Assembly (NCBI GenBank): GCA_030348875.1
Contig: JAUCEP010000002.1
Location: 384,501-448,500 of the forward strand
Direction of reading: 5' to 3'
Length of the DNA stretch: 64,000 bases
Source of the DNA: Ureibacillus composti
GTDB lineage: Bacteria > Bacillota > Bacilli > Bacillales_A > Planococcaceae
Shown: positions 56,129 through 63,934 of the stretch, piece after piece
Layout: every line of letters begins with the position of its first letter
Position numbering within the stretch: position 1 is the first letter of the stretch
Made by a program: the position numbers and the translations under genes
Notes under the pieces: generated by a model
The model's database searches: none
Seen by the model: the letters and a program-made list of their open reading frames with translations, nothing else
What the model was told of the DNA's origin: nothing

Positions 56129-57025
56129 GTGGTATTTTATCAGCCGGATCCAAGAAGGAGACCACCAACGACGAATAATAGTCAAAGGGTTGGACCTCCA
56201 AATCCAATGAGAATGCCGGATCAAGCATATTTTGGCCCAAATCCAATGAGAATGCCAGATGAAACGTTTTTTAACCCAAATCCAATGAGAATGCCGGATC
56301 AAGCATATTTTGGCCCAAATCCAATGAGAATGCCGGATGAAGCATTTTTCAACCCAAATCCAATGGGAATGCCACGTGAAGCATCTTCTCGCCCGAATTC
56401 AACGAGAGGACCGCGTGAAGCATATTCAGGCCCGAATCCAATGAGTGGGCGACGTGAAGCATATTCAGGCCCGAACTCAATGAGAGTGTCACGTGAAGCA
56501 TATTCAGGTCCGAACTCAACGAGAGTGCCACGTGAGGCATCTTCTCGCCCGAATTCAATGAGAGAGTCGCGTGAAGCATCTTCTCGTCCAAATCCAATGG
56601 GAATGCCGGGTGGAGCAAGTTTTGGCCCGAACCCAATGGGAATGCCGGGAGGAGGAAACTTTGGCCCGAATCCAATGGGAGTACCGGGAGGAGGAAATTT
56701 TGGCCAGAACCCAATGGGAATGCCGGGAGGAGGAAACTTTGGTCCAAATCCAATGGGAATGCCTGACGAATCCTATTTTTTACCTGAACCAATGGGAGGA
56801 CCAGGAGCGAATTTTTACCCAAATCAGATGAGAGGACAGTTTAATCCTAATGGTCCTTATCCACCGCCACAACAACAACCACCACAGCGTCCAGCGTCCG
56901 TGCTCCAAAGATTACCTGAGCATATAAATACAATTAATGGCCATATGGGAACCATACAAAATGGAATAAATTTGGTGAGACAGATCAGTTCGTTATTCAG
57001 TTCGTTCAGAAGACCGACTAGTTAA
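56129..57025 (+). CDS. Pro/Met/Asn/Gly-rich repeat protein
   Basis: A 298-residue protein built from about sixteen copies of a 13-residue (39-bp) repeat of the form GPNPMRMPDQAYF, changing to GPNPMGMPGGGNF at the end. The C-terminal 45 residues (LPEHINTINGHMGTIQNGINLVRQIS) are different and look helical. The layout resembles the spore-coat or YqfQ/VrrA-like surface proteins of bacilli, but I cannot name the family. GTG 56129 is used with AGGTGG upstream. The repeat is also open on the other strand, which gives false antisense frames. Confidence 0.65.
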   Translation: MVFYQPDPRRRPPTTNNSQRVGPPNPMRMPDQAYFGPNPMRMPDETFFNPNPMRMPDQAYFGPNPMRMPDEAFFNPNPMGMPREASSRPNSTRGPREAYSGPNPMSGRREAYSGPNSMRVSREAYSGPNSTRVPREASSRPNSMRESREASSRPNPMGMPGGASFGPNPMGMPGGGNFGPNPMGVPGGGNFGQNPMGMPGGGNFGPNPMGMPDESYFLPEPMGGPGANFYPNQMRGQFNPNGPYPPPQQQPPQRPASVLQRLPEHINTINGHMGTIQNGINLVRQISSLFSSFRRPTS

Positions 57026-57069
57026 AATAAAATGAAATTTGGTAATTGAATAAATGTGAAATACGCAAG

Positions 57070-57112
57070 AAATCACTATCCTTTTGAAAAGAATAGTGAT
57101 TTTTTATTTTTT
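57070..57112 (+). terminator. terminator after repeat protein gene
   Basis: AAATCACTAT and ATAGTGATTT form a stem with a T-rich tail. Confidence 0.85.
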
Positions 57113-57124
57113 ATATAAAACTCT

Positions 57125-57390
57125 CATGGATGAACGGCATTTCGATGGAGTTTGAGAAGGGATTTGTCGTTCATAGCCCTGATGAACGGGGTTTCGATGG
57201 AGTTTGAGAAGGGATTTGTCGTTCATAACCCCGATGAATGGCATTTCGATGGAGTTTGAGAAGGGATTTGTCGTTCATAGCCCTGATGAACGGGGTTTCG
57301 AAAGAGTCTCCGATGGGATTTGTTGTTCAAAGCCCTGATGAACGACATTTCGCCAGAGTTTCATTTGAGATTTATCGTTCATCCCAAAAA
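57125..57390 (+). repeat. 52-bp hairpin repeats (array D)
   Basis: Hairpins CGTTCAT-AGCCCTG-ATGAACG start at 57169, 57220, 57272, 57324 and 57376 with spacing 51-52 bp and share the spacer GGGTTTCGATGGAGTTTGAG then AAGGGATTTGT. The stem differs in its outer bases from the other arrays but keeps complementarity. Confidence 0.85.
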
Positions 57391-57444
57391 TAAACAGCCT
57401 ATCACTCGCAGATGCAACGGGATAAGCTGTTCAAAAAGCAAATT

Positions 57445-57927
57445 TTATTTAATCACACGCTTAGCGCCTACGTAACGAACCTTCCAATATTGGTCACTCA
57501 TTTTAACAATTTTAACGCCTTTAGTCGTAACGCCAGTAAATGTACCATCCCCATTGTAAATTCCGACAAAGGATACTTTTCCTTTTTGTCCTGTAGCGTA
57601 GAAGACTAAATCGCCTTGTTGTAATTCATTTTTCTTAACGGATTTTCCGATTTTATATTGTTCCGCACTTGTTCGTGGGATCTTTAAGTTGGTTGCTGCA
57701 TTTTTATAGATGTATTGCGTAAATCCACTAGCATCAAAGCCTTTTGGCGTCGTTCCGCCCCATTTGTAAGGCGCATCTACATAACGTTGTGCTGTTGCTG
57801 ACACTTCTTCACCGTAATTAATGGATGCTGAAGCACTGGATGCCAGGCCGAAAATCATTGTAGCCAATAAAACAAAAATTGCGCCGACAGTTACTGCCCA
57901 TTTTGGAAATTGTAAAGACAAAGACAT
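57445..57927 (-). CDS. NlpC/P60-like protein lacking the catalytic Cys and His
   Basis: A 160-residue protein with a signal peptide (hydrophobic 11-30, cleavage near ASSASA) and an NlpC/P60 domain. The catalytic motif reads GFDASGF instead of GFDCSGF (Ala66; codon GCT), and the catalytic His segment reads SFVGIYNG with Phe120 where His is expected. Both changes need two base substitutions. The rest of the domain (YKWGGTTPKG, LKIPRTSAEQY, LQQGDLVFY) is well kept, so this is a pseudoenzyme rather than a random decay. It may bind peptidoglycan or an active hydrolase. GGAGGG precedes ATG 57927. Confidence 0.75.
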   Translation of the reverse strand: MSLSLQFPKWAVTVGAIFVLLATMIFGLASSASASINYGEEVSATAQRYVDAPYKWGGTTPKGFDASGFTQYIYKNAATNLKIPRTSAEQYKIGKSVKKNELQQGDLVFYATGQKGKVSFVGIYNGDGTFTGVTTKGVKIVKMSDQYWKVRYVGAKRVIK

Positions 57928-58111
57928 GCTAAACCCTCCAAATTTCAATTTTTTTGACTTACAGATTAGTAGACGGATGGATGGAATAAAAGTGACATCA
58001 TTTTTTGGAAAATTCAACTTTTTTTAAATGCTGTACGCTTGAGCATGCAGCACTTCCATTTTTCTTTTAAGTGTTACACTACAGGTACAATCAACAAAAT
58101 GGGGTGAACAG

Positions 58112-59131
58112 ATGACAACGAATAAAATACTTGGCAAACAACATTTAGGTTTCCAATGGCAAACGGAAGATCCGTTTTTAATTACGGTTTATCATAAAGA
58201 TCATTATCCAGCAGGGAATGAAGAACAAGGGGTGGACCCGAAGTATCTTGTCGGAAGGAACCTGGGTGAGGATTTTGAATTGCGTGATGGCTTTCGAATG
58301 TACCATGGCGACTTAGTTCCTGGTTTCCAAGCCCATCCGCATAAGGGATTTGAAACAGTGACAGTCGTGCAGGAAGGATTTGTTGACCATTTTGATTCTA
58401 CCGGTGCGAAAGGACGTTATGGCAATGGGGATGTGCAATGGCTAACAACAGGAAGTGGGTGCCAACATACTGAAATGTTCCCGCTCGTATATTCGGAAAA
58501 GCCGAATCCCCTTGAATTATTTCAAATTTGGCTGAACCTACCTGCGAAGGGGAAGTCGGCAAAACCAGAATATCAAATGCTTTGGGCAGAAGATGTTCCA
58601 GTAATCGAACAGGAATCAGCAAATGGAAGAAAGTCTACTGTTCGTCTAATTGCAGGACGTTTGAACGGAAAGGAAAGCCTTGAACCAAATAGTGCTTCAT
58701 GGGCAAAAGACCCGAACCATCATGTTGGGATTTATCTCATTCGAATGGAACCCGAGGCAGCCTTCACTTTACCTGCAGTTTCAGAAACGCTGAATCGAAA
58801 TCTTTATTTCTATGAAGGGGATACGATTCAAATCGATGGCGAGGTAATAGATTCATCAAATCGTGTCAAACTAGCGGGGGATCAAGAAATTAATATCACC
58901 AATGGTTCTACGGAAAGCTATTTATTAGTTCTTGAGGGGGAACCGATTAACGAACCCGTTGTACAACAAGGCCCATTTGTGATGAATTCGAGGGAAGAAA
59001 TATTCGCTGCTTTTCAGGAATATCAACAAACTCGTTTCGGGGGATGGCCATGGGGACGTTATGACCCGGTAAATGAACGAGACGCTGGACGATTTGCACA
59101 GCATTCGGATGGTCGAGTGGAGAAGCGATAG
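58112..59131 (+). CDS. pirin family protein
   Basis: A 339-residue pirin of two cupin domains. HPHKGFETVTVV holds two metal-binding His residues near 75-77 and GCQHTEM holds the third with a Glu. Bacterial pirins have quercetin-dioxygenase or regulatory roles; the function here is open. GGGGTGAAC precedes the ATG. Confidence 0.9.
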   Translation: MTTNKILGKQHLGFQWQTEDPFLITVYHKDHYPAGNEEQGVDPKYLVGRNLGEDFELRDGFRMYHGDLVPGFQAHPHKGFETVTVVQEGFVDHFDSTGAKGRYGNGDVQWLTTGSGCQHTEMFPLVYSEKPNPLELFQIWLNLPAKGKSAKPEYQMLWAEDVPVIEQESANGRKSTVRLIAGRLNGKESLEPNSASWAKDPNHHVGIYLIRMEPEAAFTLPAVSETLNRNLYFYEGDTIQIDGEVIDSSNRVKLAGDQEINITNGSTESYLLVLEGEPINEPVVQQGPFVMNSREEIFAAFQEYQQTRFGGWPWGRYDPVNERDAGRFAQHSDGRVEKR

Positions 59132-59140
59132 ATTAAAAAA

Positions 59141-59241
59141 GTGTACCAGGTACCCGAACGATTCTGAATACTTTAAATTGTTTGGGTACCAGGTACTCGA
59201 ACAACTCGGAATATTCAGATTTGTATTTGTACCTGGTACAC
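59141..59241. repeat. long palindromic element (GTGTACCAGGTAC ends)
   Basis: GTGTACCAGGTAC at 59141 and GTACCTGGTACAC at 59229 are inverted copies, with an internal TTTGGGTACCAGGTACTCGAAC in the middle. About 100 bp long. It lies immediately after the pirin gene and resembles palindromic dispersed units in Bacillales. Confidence 0.6.
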
Positions 59242-59247
59242 AAACAA

Positions 59248-59475
59248 TTATTTCTCTTCTTTATAATATCGCTCGCCGGTCTCGGGATTGTAGTAAACTA
59301 CTAGCTTTTTCCCGGTGCTTGGGTCAATGGAGACCTCGTTTGTACGCTCGAATCCTTTTGGCACTTGCTGACCATGTTTAGTTTTAAATCGAGTATCCCA
59401 AACGAACCAAGACCCAATAATTAATATAATAAGAAGGATGATTTGGATACCATAAAATCCGATAATCCATGCCAT
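59248..59475 (-). CDS. small membrane protein, one transmembrane segment
   Basis: A 75-residue protein with a single hydrophobic segment at 3-26 followed by a polar tail with TGKKLVVYYNPETGERYYKEEK-type ending. It lies 3 nt after the YbjQ-like gene, so the two are cotranscribed. Family not recognised. Confidence 0.6.
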   Translation of the reverse strand: MAWIIGFYGIQIILLIILIIGSWFVWDTRFKTKHGQQVPKGFERTNEVSIDPSTGKKLVVYYNPETGERYYKEEK

Positions 59476-59478
59476 TGT

Positions 59479-59799
59479 TTACGCCTTTTCCACACGTACT
59501 GCTGTGCCATAAGCAACGATTTCACTCATGTTCTGACCGATTTCACCAGAGTCAAATCGCATCATAATAATCGCATTAGCACCCATTGCTGTAGCGTTTT
59601 TCACCATGCGATCCATCGCTTGTTTTCTGGCATCCTCAAGCATTTCCGTATACTGATTAATTTCTCCACCGACAAGTCCTTTCAGCGAAGCAACGATATC
59701 TTTGCCGATTCCTCTAGCTCTTACAGTTAACCCGAATACTGGACCTAACACTTCTGTCACTTGGTGGTTCGCAATATTCTCCGTTGTAACGATAATCAT
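59479..59799 (-). CDS. YbjQ-family (DUF74/heavy-metal-binding) protein
   Basis: A 106-residue YbjQ/UPF0145 protein with GLTVRARGIGKDI near 24-36 and MGANAIIMMRFDS near 73-85. Members form pentamers with a predicted heavy-metal role, but no activity has been shown. It forms an operon with the small membrane protein after it. Confidence 0.88.
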   Translation of the reverse strand: MIIVTTENIANHQVTEVLGPVFGLTVRARGIGKDIVASLKGLVGGEINQYTEMLEDARKQAMDRMVKNATAMGANAIIMMRFDSGEIGQNMSEIVAYGTAVRVEKA

Positions 59800-59988
59800 T
59801 TAATTCCGCCCCTTAACAAAATAATCATTACATACAGATTAGTTTATGAATTGGAAAGATAATAATGCAAAATTTAATAAATAAGCATCGACCGTAAGTA
59901 AACTTGGGTGGCGTTTAATTATGGACTGAGAACTATAAATAGTATAATGAGACCGACAATAGATTCAACATCGAAGGGAGTCAATAAA

Positions 59989-60714
59989 ATGGCACAAGAA
60001 TTAAATGGTAAAACAGCATTCATCACAGGTGCAGCAAGAGGGATTGGGAAAGCGACTGCGCTTCACTTAGCAAAAGAGGGCGTTAATATTGGGTTAATCG
60101 CAAGAACGGAGTCTGCTTTAAAAGAAGTGGCTTCAGAAATTGAAGGATTAGGAGTTAAAGTTGCGTATGCTATTGCCGATGTATCATCGAAAGAGCAAGT
60201 AGAGGCAGCTGTTGCTTCGTTAACAAATGATCTTGGCACTACGGATATCCTAATTAACAATGCAGGGGTTGCTTCCTTCGCTCCTGTTTTAGAGATGGAG
60301 CCGGAAGAGTGGAAAAAAATCATTGATGTAAATGTAATGGGTACATACTATGTGACGCGTGCTGTATTACCTCAATTAATTGAGAAAAATGGTGGCGACA
60401 TCATTAATATTTCGTCAACAAATGGATTAGGTGGGGCAGCAACGGCTAGTGCCTACAGTGCATCAAAATTTGCGGTGATTGGATTTACTGAATCATTAGC
60501 GCAAGAAGTTCGCCGTAACAATATTCGGGTTTCCGCGTTAACACCAAGTACAGTGGCAACGGACTTAGCGCTAGATTTAAATCTAATTAAAGAAAACAAT
60601 GAAACAAAAATCATGCAACCAGAAGATATTGCCGAATTCATCGTTAGTCAATTAAAACTAAATCCAAGAGTTTATGTGAAAACAGCAAGCTTCATCGCCA
60701 CAAATCCATTCTAA
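59989..60714 (+). CDS. FabG-like short-chain dehydrogenase
   Basis: A 241-residue SDR with [12 protein letters not shown] near 12-23, NNAG, the Ser in NISSTNG and YSASK near 150. It is close to 3-oxoacyl-ACP reductases such as YoxD of B. subtilis. ATG 59989 is preceded by GAAGGGAG. Substrate not determined. Confidence 0.85.
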   Translation: MAQELNGKTAFITGAARGIGKATALHLAKEGVNIGLIARTESALKEVASEIEGLGVKVAYAIADVSSKEQVEAAVASLTNDLGTTDILINNAGVASFAPVLEMEPEEWKKIIDVNVMGTYYVTRAVLPQLIEKNGGDIINISSTNGLGGAATASAYSASKFAVIGFTESLAQEVRRNNIRVSALTPSTVATDLALDLNLIKENNETKIMQPEDIAEFIVSQLKLNPRVYVKTASFIATNPF

Positions 60715-60725
60715 TTAACGGTATG

Positions 60726-60762
60726 AGCCTTCATCAATTTATGTGATGAAGGCTTTTTTAGT
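60726..60762 (+). terminator. terminator after FabG-like gene
   Basis: AGCCTTCATCA and TGATGAAGGCT form a stem with ATTTATG loop, then TTTTTT. Its TTCATCA core is close to the hairpins of the array that follows it. Confidence 0.85.
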
Positions 60763-60782
60763 TGGTGAATGCGGGCGGAAAG

Positions 60783-61690
60783 GTCTTCGTGAAGTCGATG
60801 AAGACCAATTTGGCATGGGGTAAGGGGTAAAAAGGTCTTCATAGCTTGGATGAAGACCAATTTGGCATAAGGTATGGGGGAAAAAGGTCTTCATGACTGT
60901 GATGAAGACCAATACGGTATGGGGCAAGGAGTAAAAAGGTCTTCATAGCTTGGATGAAGACCAATCCGGCATGGGGTAAGGGGGAAAAAGGTCTTCGTAG
61001 GCTTGATGAAGACCAATTTGGCATAAGGTAATGTGAAAAAGGTCTTCATAGCTTAGATGAAGACCAATCCGGCATAAGGTATGGGGGAAAAAGGTCTTCA
61101 TAGGCTTGATGAAGACCAATGCAGCATGGGGTAAGGTACAAAAAGGTCTTCATAGCTTAGGTGAAGACCAATCCGGCATGAGGTAATGTGAAAAAAAGGT
61201 CTTCATAACATGGATGAAGACCAATTCTGCATGAGGTAAGGGGTAAAAGAGTCTTCATAGCCTTGATGAAGACCAATTTGGCATAAGGTATGGGGGAAAA
61301 AGGTCTTCGTAGGCTTGATGAAGACCAATCCAGCATGGGATAAGGTACAAAAAGGTCTTCATAGCTTGGATGAAGACCAATCCGGCATGAGGTAATGTGA
61401 AAATAGGTCTTCATATCCTGGATGAAGACCAATTCTGCATGAGGTAAGGGGTAAAAGAGTCTTCATAGCCTTGATGAAGACCAATCCGGCATAAGGTATG
61501 GGGGAAAAAGGTCTTCGTAGGCTTGATGAAGACCAATCCGGCATGAGGTAATGTGAAAAAAGGTCTTCATATCCTGGATGAAGACCAATTCTGCATGAGG
61601 TAAGGGGTAAACGAGTCTTCATAGCCTTGATGAAGACCGCTTCAACTTGGAAGTAGGAGTAAAAAGGTCTTCATGATTCTGAAAAAAAGT
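60783..61690 (+). repeat. 52-bp hairpin tandem array, about 18 units (array E)
   Basis: About 18 hairpins GGTCTTCAT-AGCTTGG-ATGAAGACC (loops AGCTTGG, AGGCTTG and others) at 60783, 60835, 60887, 60939, 60991, 61042 and so on to 61667, at a 52-bp spacing (51 or 53 a few times). The stem is the same as in array B, but the spacer (CAATCCGGCATGGGGTAAGG type) is unrelated. It lies directly after the terminator of the FabG-like gene. Confidence 0.97.
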
Positions 61691-61750
61691 TCAATTCCAC
61701 TATTCCACTAGAAAAAATAGTTCATCCCATTGACGTGAATCAAAATAAAA

Positions 61751-61800
61751 GGCTGTGTCCATTGGAGGATAGAGTACTCCAGTGGCACAGCTTTTTTTAT
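61751..61800 (+). terminator. terminator-like hairpin after array E
   Basis: GGCTGTGTCCATTGGAG pairs with CTCCAGTGGCACAGC, then TTTTTTT. No gene is seen directly before it, so it may end a transcript of the array or of a lost gene. Confidence 0.75.
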
Positions 61801-62160
61801 TAAAAAAAGACCTAATTACTTTTCGAGAAAAGGAAAAGAGACTACTTTCTCCTATAAGTTGCTCGATTCGATCTATGGAAGGGAAAATGCGAGTCTTACA
61901 TTACGTTAGTGTTACGGGTAAATTCGTAACTATTGAGATAACAACATTGAGGATTAAATAATTTGTCAATCTAATTGACGAAATGGGGAATTCAGCAGAA
62001 TAACTTTCTGTAAACTTAGTTGATGGATAACCGAGAGTAGTAAGTTCGGTATTGCTGGTCAGATTCAACTCTCGGTCATACTTGTAAACTATTTTGATAA
62101 AATACTCTAAATCATACTAAAAGTTTTATTAATATAAAATGTTTATGTGTTTTCCTTTAT

Positions 62161-62289
62161 AGAAAAAGAAATTGTCCTTGGCTGAGAACGCTAGAGGATA
62201 AATCTCCATCAAATTTTATTAACCATATCTCCAATATCGAAGGTGTGAAATCTGCCATTATGTTAAGTTATGATGGAAATTTCACTTAA
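62161..62289 (+). pseudogene. possible C-terminal gene fragment
   Basis: The frame reads to a stop at 62287-62289 and gives NFINHISNIEGVKSAIML plus SYDGNFT, with a plausible protein-like pattern, but no start codon or upstream domain exists in this window. It is followed by a terminator hairpin. This may be the end of a gene broken by rearrangement near the repeats. Confidence 0.25.
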
Positions 62290-62310
62290 TAGGGAGTAAG
62301 TGACTTTCCG

Positions 62311-62351
62311 AAAGGGTGCTATTCATGAATGTGAATGGCGCTCTTTTTTTC
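62311..62351 (+). terminator. terminator after possible gene fragment
   Basis: GGGTGCTATTCA-TGAATG-TGAATGGCGCTC stem with G-U pairs and a TTTTTTT tail. Confidence 0.7.
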
Positions 62352-62418
62352 TATTGCCATGAGCCTGTAATGGATTTGGAGAGATTAATAAATTTGGGGA
62401 GTTGGCGTTAAATAGGAA

Positions 62419-62483
62419 TGTCGGGATTATTTGATTTTTTGTCGGGAATAATTGAAAAAATGTCGGGATTATTCAAATGATAA
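62419..62483 (+). repeat. three direct 21-bp TGTCGGGA repeats
   Basis: TGTCGGGATTATTTGA (62419), TGTCGGGAATAATTGA (62440) and TGTCGGGATTATTCAA (62461) are direct repeats exactly 21 bp apart, just before the transposase genes. Three head-to-tail sites two helical turns apart look like the transposase-binding end of a transposon. Confidence 0.8.
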
Positions 62484-62548
62484 AATACCTTAAAAGTAGA
62501 CAAAAATATCCGAACAAATAAGTAGATACATCTAGGGAGCGGATATTC

Positions 62549-62833
62549 TTGAGAAAAAGTTATTCATATGAACTAAAAAAAGAAGCAGTAGAACTCTACT
62601 TTGAAGGATTTTCAGCCAGTTATGTCGCTAATAAATTGGATATCTCCAGCCGTACACTCGTTAATGACTGGGTTAAGCAAGTGAAGGTTTCTAATACATT
62701 CGATGTTCTGCTTCCTAATCAAGGAAGACCTAGAAAAAATAGTAAGAAAAAGGAAACAATAGTTGAAGAAAATGAACGGTTAAAATTAGAGAATTTATAT
62801 CTAAAAAAGCTCTTGGAGCTGAAAAGGGGGTGA
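62549..62833 (+). CDS. IS3-family transposase OrfA
   Basis: A 94-residue helix-turn-helix protein (YELKKEAVELYFEG, SASYVANKLDISSRTL) with a leucine-zipper-like C-terminus (ENERLKLENLYLKKLLEL), the pattern of IS3 OrfA. TTG 62549 with AGGGAG upstream. A slippery A-AAA-AAG at 62803-62809 allows a -1 shift into OrfB, whose frame has no stop in between, so an OrfAB fusion is expected. Confidence 0.85.
   Translation: MRKSYSYELKKEAVELYFEGFSASYVANKLDISSRTLVNDWVKQVKVSNTFDVLLPNQGRPRKNSKKKETIVEENERLKLENLYLKKLLELKRG
62803..62809 (+). promoter_or_regulatory. programmed -1 frameshift heptamer (OrfA/OrfB)
   Basis: AAAAAAG in the frame A-AAA-AAG, the classical IS3-type slippery sequence, 20 bases before the OrfA stop codon. 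Moving back one base continues in the OrfB frame with no stop. Confidence 0.75.
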
Positions 62834-63714
62834 ATGGAAAACGAGTAACATTTGAATTTATTGAAGAACAATCCGAAAATTATCCTGTTACAACTATCTT
62901 TAAATTCATAAATGGTGTATCAAGATCAGGATATTATAAATGGAAAAAAGAAAAAGAAACACGTGAATCGCAAGCGGAAAAAGATAAACCAATTTTAAAC
63001 GAAATGATTGTACATTATAGGATTCATGGTGGGAATTTAGGAAATGAACGGTTTAAATTAATTCTAGATCAGATATTGGATCACCCCATTAACGTTAAAA
63101 GAATTCGTCGAATGAGAGAGCAATACAACCTACCATTATTAACGAAAAAGAGAAAGCCTCATAGAGGCTTTAAGGAACATGTGAAGGTGGGGAATTTATT
63201 AAATCGTAACTTTAAAGCAAGACGTCAAGGTATTAAATTCAGTATAGATATCTCTTATTTAGAAATTAAGAAACCTGCATCAGATTTCATCTTTTTATGT
63301 GCGATTAAAGATTTATTTAATAATGAAATCGTAGCTTATAAAATCGGTGATTATCAAGATTTAGACCTTGTTCTAGATACGGTTAAATTACTAAAAGAAA
63401 AAGGACCTGAAAAAGGAGCGATCATTCACAGTGATCAAGGCTCACAATTTACAAGTTCCCTTTACATGAAAGAGCTTCAAAATCTTCAATTCACACAATC
63501 AATGTCTCGCAGAGGCAACTGCTGGGACAATGCATGTATCGAAAGTTTCTTCGGAAAATTAAAAACCGAAATGCCTGGTTTTGGCCAACCAGAAACTAAA
63601 GAAGAAATGATTGAAGCTGTATCAAACTATATAAAGTATTATAACGAAATTCGACCACAATTAAAACTGAAAATGAGTCCAGTACAGTATCGAAATAATT
63701 CGGTAGCTGCTTAA
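62830..63714 (+). CDS. IS3-family transposase OrfB (DDE integrase)
   Basis: A 294-residue DDE integrase-core transposase. Catalytic residues are in SIDISYLEI (first Asp), IIHSDQGSQFTS (second Asp) and NCWDNACIESFFGKLK (Glu), with YNEIRPQLKLKMSPVQYRN typical of the family end. GTG 62830 overlaps OrfA by 4 nt; made mainly as OrfAB by frameshift. The copy seems intact. Confidence 0.9.
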   Translation: MNGKRVTFEFIEEQSENYPVTTIFKFINGVSRSGYYKWKKEKETRESQAEKDKPILNEMIVHYRIHGGNLGNERFKLILDQILDHPINVKRIRRMREQYNLPLLTKKRKPHRGFKEHVKVGNLLNRNFKARRQGIKFSIDISYLEIKKPASDFIFLCAIKDLFNNEIVAYKIGDYQDLDLVLDTVKLLKEKGPEKGAIIHSDQGSQFTSSLYMKELQNLQFTQSMSRRGNCWDNACIESFFGKLKTEMPGFGQPETKEEMIEAVSNYIKYYNEIRPQLKLKMSPVQYRNNSVAA

Positions 63715-63754
63715 ACAAGGTAGGAGAGAAAAAATCACCTTACCATTTTAGATT

Positions 63755-63860
63755 CAACCTCCCCTTGCCTTTTTTCACCATATCCCGTGAAGTCAGTCAA
63801 AGGCTCTTTTCACTTTGACTGACTTCACGGGATATGGGATCTTGAATTGAAGGGAGGTTG
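63755..63860. repeat. very long hairpin downstream of transposase
   Basis: Perfect 25-bp arms CCATATCCCGTGAAGTCAG- and its complement (63778-63802 and 63813-63837) around a 10-nt loop, with imperfect outer pairing CAACCTCCC / GGGAGGTTG (63755-63763 and 63852-63860). It lies between the transposase and another TGTCGGGA region. May be a terminator for the element or a cruciform structure. Confidence 0.85.
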
Positions 63861-63934
63861 TACGAGATTAATCTGAAATTATAGGTATTTTGAATTTGAC
63901 TGGGTAGATTTTTAAAAAATAATATTAATGAATT

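Larger units (their letters stand above)
61801..62418. other. gene-poor stretch with possible gene remnant
   Basis: No intact gene is seen. A plus-strand frame ending at 62289 reads LRTLEDKS, NFINHISNIEGVKSAIMLSYDG, like the C-terminus of an unrecognised membrane protein, without an upstream start, so a remnant is possible. A terminator hairpin GGGTGCTATTCA...TGAATGGCGCTC follows at 62311-62350. Confidence 0.35.
62419..63720 (+). mobile_element. IS3-family-type insertion element (ends uncertain)
   Basis: Contains OrfA and OrfB transposase genes with a -1 frameshift signal. The left boundary is set at the TGTCGGGA repeats and the right after OrfB. I did not find a matched pair of short terminal inverted repeats, so the boundaries are provisional and the TGTCGGGA repeats may belong to a different element. 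Confidence 0.6.

Noticed and set aside
56349..56822. Antisense reading frame within the 13-residue-repeat gene
   Set aside because: A product of the 39-bp repeat being open on the other strand; no start signal. The plus-strand gene has a ribosome-binding site and a terminator.
60739..61622. Minus-strand reading frames through the 61-kb array
   Set aside because: The frames come from the 52-bp repeat being open by chance; 52 is not a multiple of three, so successive units are read in different frames, and no ribosome-binding site is present.
62419..63720. Matched terminal inverted repeats of the IS3-type element
   Set aside because: I could not find a convincing short inverted repeat pair at the expected places, so element ends are left provisional.
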